Below, one piece after another: positions 57,828-64,000 of a stretch of DNA of 64,000 nucleotides (within the stretch, counting starts at the first letter, position 1; each line of letters starts with the position of its first letter). The notes beneath the pieces are model-generated. The model was not told the origin of the DNA, did no database searches, and saw only the letters and a program-made list of their open reading frames with translations. The translations under genes and the position numbers were made by a program. Source of the stretch: Lysobacteraceae bacterium NML08-0793. Its GTDB lineage: Bacteria > Pseudomonadota > Gammaproteobacteria > Xanthomonadales > Xanthomonadaceae. The stretch spans positions 372,001-436,000 of the forward strand of contig NWQR01000002.1 in assembly GCA_002798275.1 (NCBI GenBank), written 5' to 3'.

Positions 57828-58224
57828 AGCCCTAGCCACCGCCCAGGCTGATGTCCCCGAATGCGTCGCCACCGGCTACGTTGACATGGAAAGCGGCCTC
57901 CTGCTCGGCGTGAAAACCGTTGACTCGCACCCGAGCGAAGTCCTTGACCTCGTGGCCGCCGCAACCGGCGACCTGTTCCAGGGCAAGAACGTGGTGGAAA
58001 TCGAAAAGCTGTTCGACAAGGCGCGCGGTATTACCACCCGTGATGCCAGCAACCACTACTTCAAGGAAATCGTGGTGTTCAGCACCAACCTGATCCACGT
58101 CTTCATCCGCTCCAAGAAGTACCCGGCACAGGCTGCCGTGTTTGTTTGCCGCGCTTCGGCCAACATCGGCATGGTGATCGTGCGTTCGCGCTCGGCCATG
58201 AATGCCATCGAAGCGGCCATGTAA
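57814..58224 (+). CDS. Roadblock/LC7-like protein 1
   Basis: 136 residues; ATG 57814 is preceded by GGAGA at 57801. The fold pattern is helix, then three strands with a GYVDMESGLLLGV hairpin, then a long helix and IVVFSTNLIHVFIRS and AAVFVCRASANIGMVIV strands. That is the Roadblock/LC7 layout of MglB and dynein light chains, although primary similarity is low and I rely on fold and context. Proteins of this type dimerise on, and often regulate, a small GTPase. It overlaps the end of the ABC-phosphatase gene by 14 bases. It is distinct from the two other Roadblock-like proteins in the operon. Confidence 0.72.
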   Translation: MSLDKALATAQADVPECVATGYVDMESGLLLGVKTVDSHPSEVLDLVAAATGDLFQGKNVVEIEKLFDKARGITTRDASNHYFKEIVVFSTNLIHVFIRSKKYPAQAAVFVCRASANIGMVIVRSRSAMNAIEAAM

Positions 58225-58239
58225 TCCCCTTCGCGAGTA

Positions 58240-58257
58240 CGGGGAGCAATCGCTCCC
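58240..58257 (+). other. Intercistronic hairpin after Roadblock protein 1
   Basis: Seven-base-pair stem GGGGAGC / GCTCCCC with AATC loop and no T tract, in the 81-bp gap before the next gene. It may stabilise the upstream mRNA segment. This is the largest of the two gaps within the operon. Confidence 0.55.
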
Positions 58258-58305
58258 CAAACTCATCCACTTCTCTGCAAAGACTTTCCGAATCGAGAGA
58301 ACCCC

Positions 58306-58980
58306 ATGGATCGCCCCTTGGTGATTGTCTGCCTGAACTTTCCAGTCGATGAAGTGCAATCGGCACGCGGCCTGCTCAAGGTTCTGGGCAACTTTTTACC
58401 GCGACGCTGCGAGATTGCCGACCAGGGGGAGGGCGATTTGTATCTGCTCAATCTCGATGCGGAAAACCCGCAAAACACCCCGCCAGAAGGTGCGCATGTG
58501 GTTGGCTGCTCGATGAAGCCCCGCGATCATGCCCCTGGCACGATTCACCGCCCGATTCGCCCCTCGGCCATGCTGGCCGTGGTCAGTGATTTCGTGGAAA
58601 AAAGCCCTGGCGCCGCACCCAAGCCAGGCAAGACCGAAAAGAAAACCGAAGAGCCCCGCAATCTCGAGTGGAGCTACCAACTGCTTTCCTGGCCGCTGGA
58701 TTTCCAGCAGATGTCGATGCAAAGCTGGCGCGTCCTGGCATTCCTTTCGCGCTACCGTGCAAACATCCCACAGATATCCAAGGCCACCGGCCTTCCCGAA
58801 AACGAAGTGTCCAGTATTGTCCGGCAACTGACCGATATCGGCAGTATTGAGCGCAGCGCAAACAACCCCAATACCCCCGCCTCCACCTTTGCCGAAGGTG
58901 ATGCCGAGCCTGCCGCGCCGCCCAAAGGCTGGCGCAAGCTGGCATCGCGGATGGGCAAACTGCTTGGATTTGGCTCATGA
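58306..58980 (+). CDS. Unknown protein with winged-helix-like segment and amphipathic C-terminal helix
   Basis: 224 residues. Residues 1-~100 have an alternating strand/helix pattern (PLVIVCLNFP, GDLYLLNLDAENP, SAMLAVVSDFVEK), like a small Rossmann or receiver-like fold with no catalytic residues I can name. A Lys/Glu/Pro-rich linker (~101-117) follows. Residues ~135-185 resemble a winged helix (FLSRYRANIPQISKATGLP, NEVSSIVRQLTDIGSIERS). The last ~18 residues (GWRKLASRMGKLLGFGS) are a basic amphipathic helix suited to membrane or partner binding. In Streptomyces conservons the DUF742 winged-helix protein sits at this place next to the GTPase. The stop overlaps the GTPase start (ATGA). Confidence 0.65.
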   Translation: MDRPLVIVCLNFPVDEVQSARGLLKVLGNFLPRRCEIADQGEGDLYLLNLDAENPQNTPPEGAHVVGCSMKPRDHAPGTIHRPIRPSAMLAVVSDFVEKSPGAAPKPGKTEKKTEEPRNLEWSYQLLSWPLDFQQMSMQSWRVLAFLSRYRANIPQISKATGLPENEVSSIVRQLTDIGSIERSANNPNTPASTFAEGDAEPAAPPKGWRKLASRMGKLLGFGS

Positions 58981-59546
58981 TTCCGCATCGTCCCTCCTTC
59001 AAGATCGCCTTCATCGGCCCCCCTGGTGTGGGCAAGACCACCTGCATCCGCGCCCTCAGCGATGTTGCCCCCGTCGATACCGACGTGGAGAGCACCGACG
59101 AGCTGATTCACATGAAGCCCACCACTACCGTGGCATTCGACTACGGCGAAATGGATATGAAGGACGATGGCCGCCTCCTGCTGTATGGCCTACCCGGCCA
59201 GGCGCGCTTCAGCTACATGTACAGCATCGTCCGCGAAGGGCTGCTTGGCACCATCGTCATGGTCGATGCCGAAGCGCCCGACAGCCTTGAAGGCTTCAAG
59301 GAAACGCTGGATACCCATGCCGCCGATCTGCGCAAGGCGCCTTGCGTCGTGGCGGTTAACAAAAACTCGCCGACCATCAAGAACACGCTTCTTGAATGCC
59401 AGCGCATCATGCGTGCCTATCGTTTGACAGTCCCCCTGCTGCATGTGGATATTCGCCAGATGAATGACGTGGGGCTACTGTTCAATCTGCTTTTCACGCA
59501 ACTTGAATACGGTTTTGAACAAGACACTTTGGCCACCCGGATATGA
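58977..59546 (+). CDS. Small Ras-like GTPase (MglA/conservon-type)
   Basis: 189 residues. Walker A GPPGVGKT at 14-21, a candidate switch I Thr cluster MKPTTTVAFDYG (~47-57) and a switch II region YGLPGQARFSYMYSIV in which the usual DxxG Asp is replaced by Gly71 but Gln75 is kept. G4 reads AVNKNSP (N128, K129), without the usual Asp of NKxD. These substitutions, PGQ with no first Asp, are those of bacterial COG2229-type GTPases found beside Roadblock proteins. Guanine specificity is therefore probable but not proven by NKxD. It is translated from an ATGA overlap with the winged-helix gene and overlaps Roadblock 2 by ATGA. Confidence 0.85.
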   Translation: MIPHRPSFKIAFIGPPGVGKTTCIRALSDVAPVDTDVESTDELIHMKPTTTVAFDYGEMDMKDDGRLLLYGLPGQARFSYMYSIVREGLLGTIVMVDAEAPDSLEGFKETLDTHAADLRKAPCVVAVNKNSPTIKNTLLECQRIMRAYRLTVPLLHVDIRQMNDVGLLFNLLFTQLEYGFEQDTLATRI

Positions 59547-59950
59547 AAACCAGCCTGACCGCCGTTGATCTTTCCCATATCGACCGCAATACCTGCAGCG
59601 AAGCAATCAATGATCTGCTCCTGAACTGCGATGGCGTCACTGCCGTGATGCTGGCGCTGCGCGATGGTCATTCGTTCATGGAGCGCAGCCAGACCCAACT
59701 AGATGGCGGCAAACTCGCTGCCATTACCAGCTCACTGCATGCGCTGGGTGCGACCGCCCTGCGCGAGTTGCGCGCCGGCGTGCTTGACCATGTGCTGGTT
59801 ACCGGCAGTGGCGGCAAATTGCTGATCGCCTCCATCCCCAACAGCGACGGTATGCTGATCCTGTCGGTGCTATCGAGCAACGATGCACGGCTTGGCATGG
59901 TGCTGGGGCGCACCATGGCTGCCGCACAAAAGATCGGCAGCTCGTTCTGA
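59543..59950 (+). CDS. Roadblock/LC7 domain protein 2
   Basis: 135 residues. It has the strand-rich Roadblock pattern with two long helices: GVTAVMLALRDGHSFME, KLAAITSSLHALGATALRELR, DHVLVTGSGGKLLIASIP and MLILSVLSSNDARLGMVLGR. It is the Roadblock protein closest to MglB-type in the operon, and its ATGA overlap with the GTPase makes it the best candidate GTPase partner. There is no signal peptide or membrane segment. Confidence 0.82.
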   Translation: MKTSLTAVDLSHIDRNTCSEAINDLLLNCDGVTAVMLALRDGHSFMERSQTQLDGGKLAAITSSLHALGATALRELRAGVLDHVLVTGSGGKLLIASIPNSDGMLILSVLSSNDARLGMVLGRTMAAAQKIGSSF

Positions 59951-59998
59951 CCCACCTCCCCCGGAAGCCACCGAAACCATTTTCTCGGGAGCCACCCA

Positions 59999-61618
59999 AT
60001 GTCCAGCAACAGCAGCAGCCCGAAAATCCATTATCAAGGGCAGCAATTCGCCATAGAGCCGCAGGAAAGCCTGCTCGAGGCGCTGTTGCGCCAAGGACAG
60101 GATGTACCCTATTCCTGCCGTAAAGGTTCGTGCCTGACCTGCACAATGAAGCTCGAATCCGGCGAGGTCGAACATAGCCGCAGCGTTGATGCCAACATCA
60201 CCAGCAGCGGCCATATCCTGTGCTGCGTGGCCTATGCCAAAAGCGATGTGCAACTGGCACCGGCCGACATGACCGCACTCGCCATCGACGCCGAAATCAT
60301 TGCCCGCACCCAGCTCACCGACGATATCTACGAATTGCAAATCGCGCCGATGCGGCAGCTGGATTTCCGTCCCGGCCAGCATGTGCGTCTGATTCGCCGC
60401 AGCGATGACCTGTCGCGGCAATACTCCATCGCCAGCCAGGCCGATGGTGATTTTTTCTTCCGCGTGCATCTGCGCTGCCTGCCCGATGGACAAATGAGCC
60501 CCTGGCTCTGCCAGCAGGCCTCCGTGGGTGAACGACTGCAACTGGTTGGCCCCACCGGCAAATGTCATTACACGCCGGAAATCCACGCCGATCGCCCCCT
60601 GCTGATGCTCTCCACCGGCACCGGCGGCAGCGCCCTCTTGGCAATCGCCCGTGATGCCCTGACCCAAGGGCATGCACAGCCAATTCACTTCTACCACGGC
60701 GTGCGCCAGGCCAGCGAACTGTATCTGCTGCACGAAATGCGCGAGTTGGCCGCCCAATACCCACAATTTCAATACCACGCCTGTATCAGCCAGGGCGAAG
60801 CCCCCGAAGGCACCCGCGCAGGCCGCATCACCCAGGCCTTTGTCGAGGATATGGGGGCGCTGGACGAATACGGAGTCTTTTTGTGCGGCAACCCGCTGAT
60901 GGTCGAAGATGCCCGCTTCCAAGCCTCGCTCAAGGGCGCGCGTCGTCGTCTGACCTTGGTGGATCCGTTTGAAAGCAGCTACCCCCCCGCACCGCGCGAT
61001 GCTGAAAAAATCGCCAGCATCGAGCCTCAGCCGGAGCTTTGGGAAGCGCTTGATCGCGGCGAAAAATTAAGCAAGATTCTCAAGCACTTCTACGACATGG
61101 TGTACGAGGATGACCGGCTTTCACCCTATTTCCACGGCATCCCGAAAGAGTTCGTCGCACAGAAGGTGTACGAGTTTTTCGCCAGCCTGTTCGGGCGCGA
61201 AACCGGCTTCTTTGGCCGCAATCCGTACAATACCCATCACTGGATGGTGATCTCCAACGACATGTTCGATCACCACGAAGCCTTGCTGGAAAAGGCGATT
61301 CACGCCTTCGGCGTTCCCGACCATCTGATTCGCCGCTGGATGGCCATCAACGAACTGTTCCGCTCGGAAATCGTCAAATCCGCCCCGCGCGGGATGATTT
61401 CCGCAGGCGTCGAGCAGCCGGTGAAAACCCACGAAGTCAGCGTGCTGGAGATGGACACCATCTGCGATGGTTGCGGCAACGAAATCCCGGCCGGGCAACC
61501 CGTGCGCTATCACCATCGCGTCGGCACGCTGCACTGCGCCCACTGTGCCGGCATTGACGTTTCATCCTTTCTGAAATCAACCTCAACCGCCCAACAGCCC
61601 CAGGACACTCGCCCATGA
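59999..61618 (+). CDS. [2Fe-2S] ferredoxin / FAD-NAD reductase / truncated globin / zinc-ribbon-like fusion
   Basis: 539 residues; GGGAG precedes the ATG at 59999. Domain 1 (~5-92) is a plant-type ferredoxin with C40, C45, C48 and C75 or C76. Domain 2 (~93-325) is an FNR-type reductase with RQYSIAS (FAD) and LSTGTGGSALLAI and VFLCGNPLMVEDAR (NAD). Domain 3 (~345-460) looks like a truncated globin: HFYDMVYEDDRLSPYF with Tyr365, and NTHHWMVISNDMFDHHEALL with His413 or His414 as likely proximal ligand. Domain 4 (~485-520) has CDGCGNE and HCAHCAG, two CxxC pairs of zinc-ribbon type. It may reduce or sense O2 or NO. It overlaps Roadblock 3 by ATGA. Confidence 0.85.
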   Translation: MSSNSSSPKIHYQGQQFAIEPQESLLEALLRQGQDVPYSCRKGSCLTCTMKLESGEVEHSRSVDANITSSGHILCCVAYAKSDVQLAPADMTALAIDAEIIARTQLTDDIYELQIAPMRQLDFRPGQHVRLIRRSDDLSRQYSIASQADGDFFFRVHLRCLPDGQMSPWLCQQASVGERLQLVGPTGKCHYTPEIHADRPLLMLSTGTGGSALLAIARDALTQGHAQPIHFYHGVRQASELYLLHEMRELAAQYPQFQYHACISQGEAPEGTRAGRITQAFVEDMGALDEYGVFLCGNPLMVEDARFQASLKGARRRLTLVDPFESSYPPAPRDAEKIASIEPQPELWEALDRGEKLSKILKHFYDMVYEDDRLSPYFHGIPKEFVAQKVYEFFASLFGRETGFFGRNPYNTHHWMVISNDMFDHHEALLEKAIHAFGVPDHLIRRWMAINELFRSEIVKSAPRGMISAGVEQPVKTHEVSVLEMDTICDGCGNEIPAGQPVRYHHRVGTLHCAHCAGIDVSSFLKSTSTAQQPQDTRP

Positions 61619-61977
61619 GCAATATCCGTGAATCGCTCAATACCCTCATGAACATTGAAGGCTGCGTCGCCGCGGCATTGGTCGATCAACACAGCGGGCT
61701 GGTGCTGGACAAGAGTGGTGGCACCGATATGGATTTTGAACTGGCTGGCGCCAGCATCACCGACGTGGTACGCGCCAAGCTGAAGATGATGGGCATGCTC
61801 AACATCAAGGAAAAAATCGAGGATATCCTGATTACGCTGGACACCCAGTATCACGTGATTCGTCCCAGCCGCAACCGCGATGGCATCTTTTTGTACGTGG
61901 TGCTGCGCAAGGATCTGGCCAATCTGGCGCTGGCACGCCTGAAAACCGCCGACGTTGAAAAAAATCTGGTGATCTGA
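61615..61977 (+). CDS. Roadblock/LC7 domain protein 3
   Basis: 120 residues, starting in an ATGA overlap with the globin-fusion gene. The Roadblock pattern is MSNIRESLNTLMNIEGCVAA (first helix and strand), VDQHSGLVLDKSGG hairpin, MDFELAGASITDVVRAKLKM (helix), IEDILITLDTQYHVIRPS and FLYVVLRKDLANLALARL. It is the last gene of the block. Its placement directly after the redox fusion suggests that it may be the partner of that protein or of the GTPase; this is inference. Confidence 0.83.
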   Translation: MSNIRESLNTLMNIEGCVAAALVDQHSGLVLDKSGGTDMDFELAGASITDVVRAKLKMMGMLNIKEKIEDILITLDTQYHVIRPSRNRDGIFLYVVLRKDLANLALARLKTADVEKNLVI

Positions 61978-62022
61978 TTTGATTCCGGCGTCTTTTCAGC
62001 CGGCTCAAAGACGCTATTTGCC

Positions 62023-62048
62023 CCTGCTGGCCGTTCGCAGCCAGCAGG
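62023..62048 (+). other. Hairpin between the Roadblock operon and aroQ
   Basis: Nine-base-pair perfect stem CCTGCTGGC / GCCAGCAGG with an eight-base loop, 45 bp past the last Roadblock stop. No T tract follows, so transcription may continue into aroQ. The remaining ~115 bp show no clear promoter. Confidence 0.55.
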
Positions 62049-62165
62049 TGAGAACTCGATCACGATTCAATCGTTTGTTTCAAACTTCTCCCAACATCGG
62101 CGATCTGGACAGCAACATCGCTTTGCCGCACACTGCGCACTTGTCTTTTTCTCCATCTGTTGCAG

Positions 62166-62615
62166 ATGCCGAAGATCCTCGTGCTGCATGGCCCCAATCT
62201 GAATCTGCTTGGCAGCCGTGAGCCTTCGGTTTACGGCCACACCGGGCTTGCCGAAATCAACGCGGCACTTCTGGCACAGGCGAACGCTTCGGGTCTTGCC
62301 TTGGAAACGCTGCAATCCAATGCCGAGCATGTGCTGATCGAGCGTATCCACGCTGCTCGCACCGACGACACCGCCTTCATCCTTATCAACCCGGCCGCCT
62401 TCACGCACACTTCCGTCGCCTTGCGCGATGCTTTGGCCGCGGTGGCCATCCCTTTCATTGAAGTGCATCTGTCCAATATTCATGCACGCGAGCCGTTCCG
62501 TCGGCACAGCTATTTCAGCGACTTGGCCGCTGGCGTGGTCGCAGGCTTTGGCGCAGCCAGTTATCGCTATGCCCTGATGGCAGCGATTGAATCAATGCAG
62601 CCCAAAGCGGTTTGA
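62166..62615 (+). CDS. aroQ: 3-dehydroquinate dehydratase, type II
   Basis: 149 residues from ATG 62166 (TTG 62160 is an alternative). Type II signatures are [20 protein letters not shown] with the catalytic Tyr/Arg region and [20 protein letters not shown] and [14 protein letters not shown]. It catalyses step three of the shikimate pathway as a dodecamer. The operon aroQ-accB-accC is the usual one in gammaproteobacteria. No strong promoter is seen directly upstream. Confidence 0.97.
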   Translation: MPKILVLHGPNLNLLGSREPSVYGHTGLAEINAALLAQANASGLALETLQSNAEHVLIERIHAARTDDTAFILINPAAFTHTSVALRDALAAVAIPFIEVHLSNIHAREPFRRHSYFSDLAAGVVAGFGAASYRYALMAAIESMQPKAV

Positions 62616-62659
62616 CTTTCACCTTTTCCATTCTTTCCATTCATTCAAAGAGGCTCCCC

Positions 62660-63130
62660 ATGGATCTTCGCAAAATCAAGAAACTCATCGACTTGTTGGA
62701 AGAGTCGAATCTCAACGAAATCGAAATCAAGGAAGGAGAGGAATCCGTCCGCCTTTCCCGTGGCGGCAGTTTCGTCGCCCCCCCGGTTGCAGCCGCACCA
62801 GTGGTGCACGCCGCCGCTGCGCCTGCCATGCCGATGAGCTCGCCGGTGGAAGCGGCCACTGGCGGCAGCCCCAAAACCGGCTCGGACCTGCCCGAAGGCC
62901 ATGTGGTGCGCGCGCCGATGGTCGGCACCTTCTATGCCAGCCCGGCACCGGACAAACCGCCGTTCGTCACGGTCGGCGCCACGGTCAAGGCGGGTGAAAC
63001 TCTCGGCATCATTGAGGCGATGAAGATGTTCAACCCCATCGAAGCCGAAGTTTCCGGCACCGTGCTCGTCATCCTGTGCGAAAGCGGTCAGCCGGTCGAG
63101 TTCGACCAGCCGATGTTCGTCATCGGGTAA
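62660..63130 (+). CDS. accB: Biotin carboxyl carrier protein of acetyl-CoA carboxylase
   Basis: 156 residues from [16 protein letters not shown], with GAGG seven bases before the ATG. An Ala/Pro-rich linker (~45-75) leads to the biotinyl domain with the EAMKMF motif (biotinylated Lys) and the thumb region typical of BCCP. It carries carboxybiotin from AccC to the carboxyltransferase in fatty-acid synthesis. Confidence 0.97.
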   Translation: MDLRKIKKLIDLLEESNLNEIEIKEGEESVRLSRGGSFVAPPVAAAPVVHAAAAPAMPMSSPVEAATGGSPKTGSDLPEGHVVRAPMVGTFYASPAPDKPPFVTVGATVKAGETLGIIEAMKMFNPIEAEVSGTVLVILCESGQPVEFDQPMFVIG

Positions 63131-63136
63131 GCCGCT

Positions 63137-64000
63137 ATGCCGATGCTTGAAAAAGTCGTCATCGCCAACCGTGGCGAAATCGCCCTGCGCATCGTGCGCG
63201 CCTGCCAATCGCTCGGCATCCGTACGGTCGCCGTCCACTCCACTGCCGACCGCAATCTAAAGCATGTGGCGATGGCCGATGAGTCCGTCTGTATTGGCTC
63301 TGCGCCCTCGCCGGAGAGCTATCTGAATATGCCGGCGATTATCGCCGCAGCCGAAGTCACCGATGCCCAGGCCATCCATCCAGGCTACGGCTTTTTGAGT
63401 GAGAACGCCGATTTTGCCGAGCGCGTGGAGCAGTCCGGCTTCATCTTCATCGGCCCCAAAGCCGACACCATCCGCCTGATGGGCGACAAGGTGGAAGCCA
63501 TCCGTGCCATGAAAGCCGCAGGCGTCCCCTGCGTGCCCGGCTCCGATGGCCCGTTGGGTGATGATGGCCAAACCAATATCAAAATCGCCCGCGAAATCGG
63601 CTATCCGGTCATCGTCAAGGCGGCGGGCGGCGGCGGCGGGCGCGGCATGCGCGTGGTGCATTCGGAAGCAGCCCTGCTGAACGCCATCGCCACCACCAAG
63701 AGCGAGGCCAAAGCCGCCTTCGGCAACGATATGGTCTATATGGAAAAGTTCCTGGAAAACCCGCGCCATGTGGAAATCCAGGTACTGGCCGATGGTCAGG
63801 GCAATGCCATTCATTTGGGCGAGCGCGACTGCTCAATGCAGCGCCGTCACCAGAAAGTGGTGGAAGAAGCCCCCGCCCCCGGCATCAGCCCGGAACTGCG
63901 TGATGAAATCGGCCGGGTTTGCGTGGAAGCCTGCCTGCGCATCGGCTACCGCGGCGCGGGCACGTTCGAGTTTCTGTTTGAAAACGGTCGCTTCTACTTC
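63137..64000 (+). CDS. accC: Biotin carboxylase subunit of acetyl-CoA carboxylase, 3' partial
   Basis: 288 residues visible; the frame continues past the window end. ATG 63137 is six bases after accB; ATG 63143 is an alternative. It shows the biotin-carboxylase pattern [18 protein letters not shown], the [14 protein letters not shown] segment, the glycine-rich ATP lid [15 protein letters not shown] and [17 protein letters not shown]. It carboxylates biotin on AccB using ATP and bicarbonate. Confidence 0.97.
   Translation, partial: MPMLEKVVIANRGEIALRIVRACQSLGIRTVAVHSTADRNLKHVAMADESVCIGSAPSPESYLNMPAIIAAAEVTDAQAIHPGYGFLSENADFAERVEQSGFIFIGPKADTIRLMGDKVEAIRAMKAAGVPCVPGSDGPLGDDGQTNIKIAREIGYPVIVKAAGGGGGRGMRVVHSEAALLNAIATTKSEAKAAFGNDMVYMEKFLENPRHVEIQVLADGQGNAIHLGERDCSMQRRHQKVVEEAPAPGISPELRDEIGRVCVEACLRIGYRGAGTFEFLFENGRFYF

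Overview
The window is about 60% G+C, gene-dense DNA from a gammaproteobacterium. The gene order points to the Xanthomonadales (Lysobacterales): dnaX-ybaB-recR-DUF2007, kdkA beside an OpsX-like heptosyltransferase, tig-clpP-clpX-lon-hupB-ppiD-fabI, pilin-pilB-pilC-pilD-coaE, groES-groEL, and cutA-dsbD followed further on by aroQ-accB-accC. This placement is an inference from synteny and protein similarity; no rRNA gene is present.

Region by region. (1) 1-5.0 kb: a muropeptide-salvage operon with an NlpC/P60 endopeptidase (cut by the window start), an L-Ala-D/L-Glu epimerase, a MurR/RpiR-type regulator, an L,D-transpeptidase-fold lipoprotein and a glutamate/dicarboxylate symporter. It is followed by tRNA-Ala, a terminator and a DUF1493 gene. 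(2) 5.7-21.3 kb: housekeeping genes (tex, nfi, rlmL, ampD, tesB, recR, ybaB, dnaX, tRNA-Ser, an MBL-fold hydrolase, kdkA, a family 9 glycosyltransferase) and several small unknowns. (3) 21.3-27.9 kb: a YdeI-family gene interrupted by an amber codon, DUF6165, 4.5S RNA (ffs), tRNA-Ser, a PP2C phosphatase, the classic dnaQ-rnhA-yafS / gloB-mltD neighbourhood, and fabI. (4) 28-37.1 kb: the protein quality-control block ppiD, hupB, lon, clpX, clpP, tig on the minus strand, with tRNA-Asp and tRNA-Val. (5) 37.2-37.9 kb: a five-gene tRNA cluster (Pro, Arg, His, Lys, Leu). (6) 38-47.3 kb: an NhaC-type antiporter, a sigma-54-controlled type IV pilin locus (two pilins, pilB, pilC, pilD, coaE), a Nudix/ThiE-like fusion and a KefB-type antiporter. 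(7) 47.5-56.1 kb: groES-groEL with a sigma-32-type promoter, a Fur-box-associated four-gene set (PepSY, DUF2271, DUF4198, membrane flavoreductase), cutA, and a dsbD with a duplicated N-terminal domain. (8) 56.1-62.0 kb: the most unusual part. (9) 62.2-64 kb: aroQ, accB, accC (cut by the window end).

The accessory block at 56.5-62.0 kb is a tight co-directional operon. Its genes are an ABC-ATPase/dual-specificity-phosphatase fusion, a Roadblock/LC7-like protein, a protein with a winged-helix-like segment, a small Ras-like GTPase, a second Roadblock protein, a fusion of [2Fe-2S] ferredoxin, FAD/NAD reductase, truncated globin and a zinc-ribbon-like tail, and a third Roadblock protein. Four junctions between consecutive genes are stop/start overlaps (three of the ATGA type, one of 14 nt). 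The set resembles the Streptomyces 'conservons' (sensor kinase, Roadblock, DUF742 winged helix, GTPase, often P450), but with a globin-reductase in place of P450 and an ABC-phosphatase in place of the kinase. I suggest it is a redox- or gas-responsive GTPase switch. It lies between dsbD and aroQ-accBC, genes that I recall as adjacent in Xanthomonas-type genomes, so it looks like an inserted cassette. Its signal, target and output cannot be read from the sequence.
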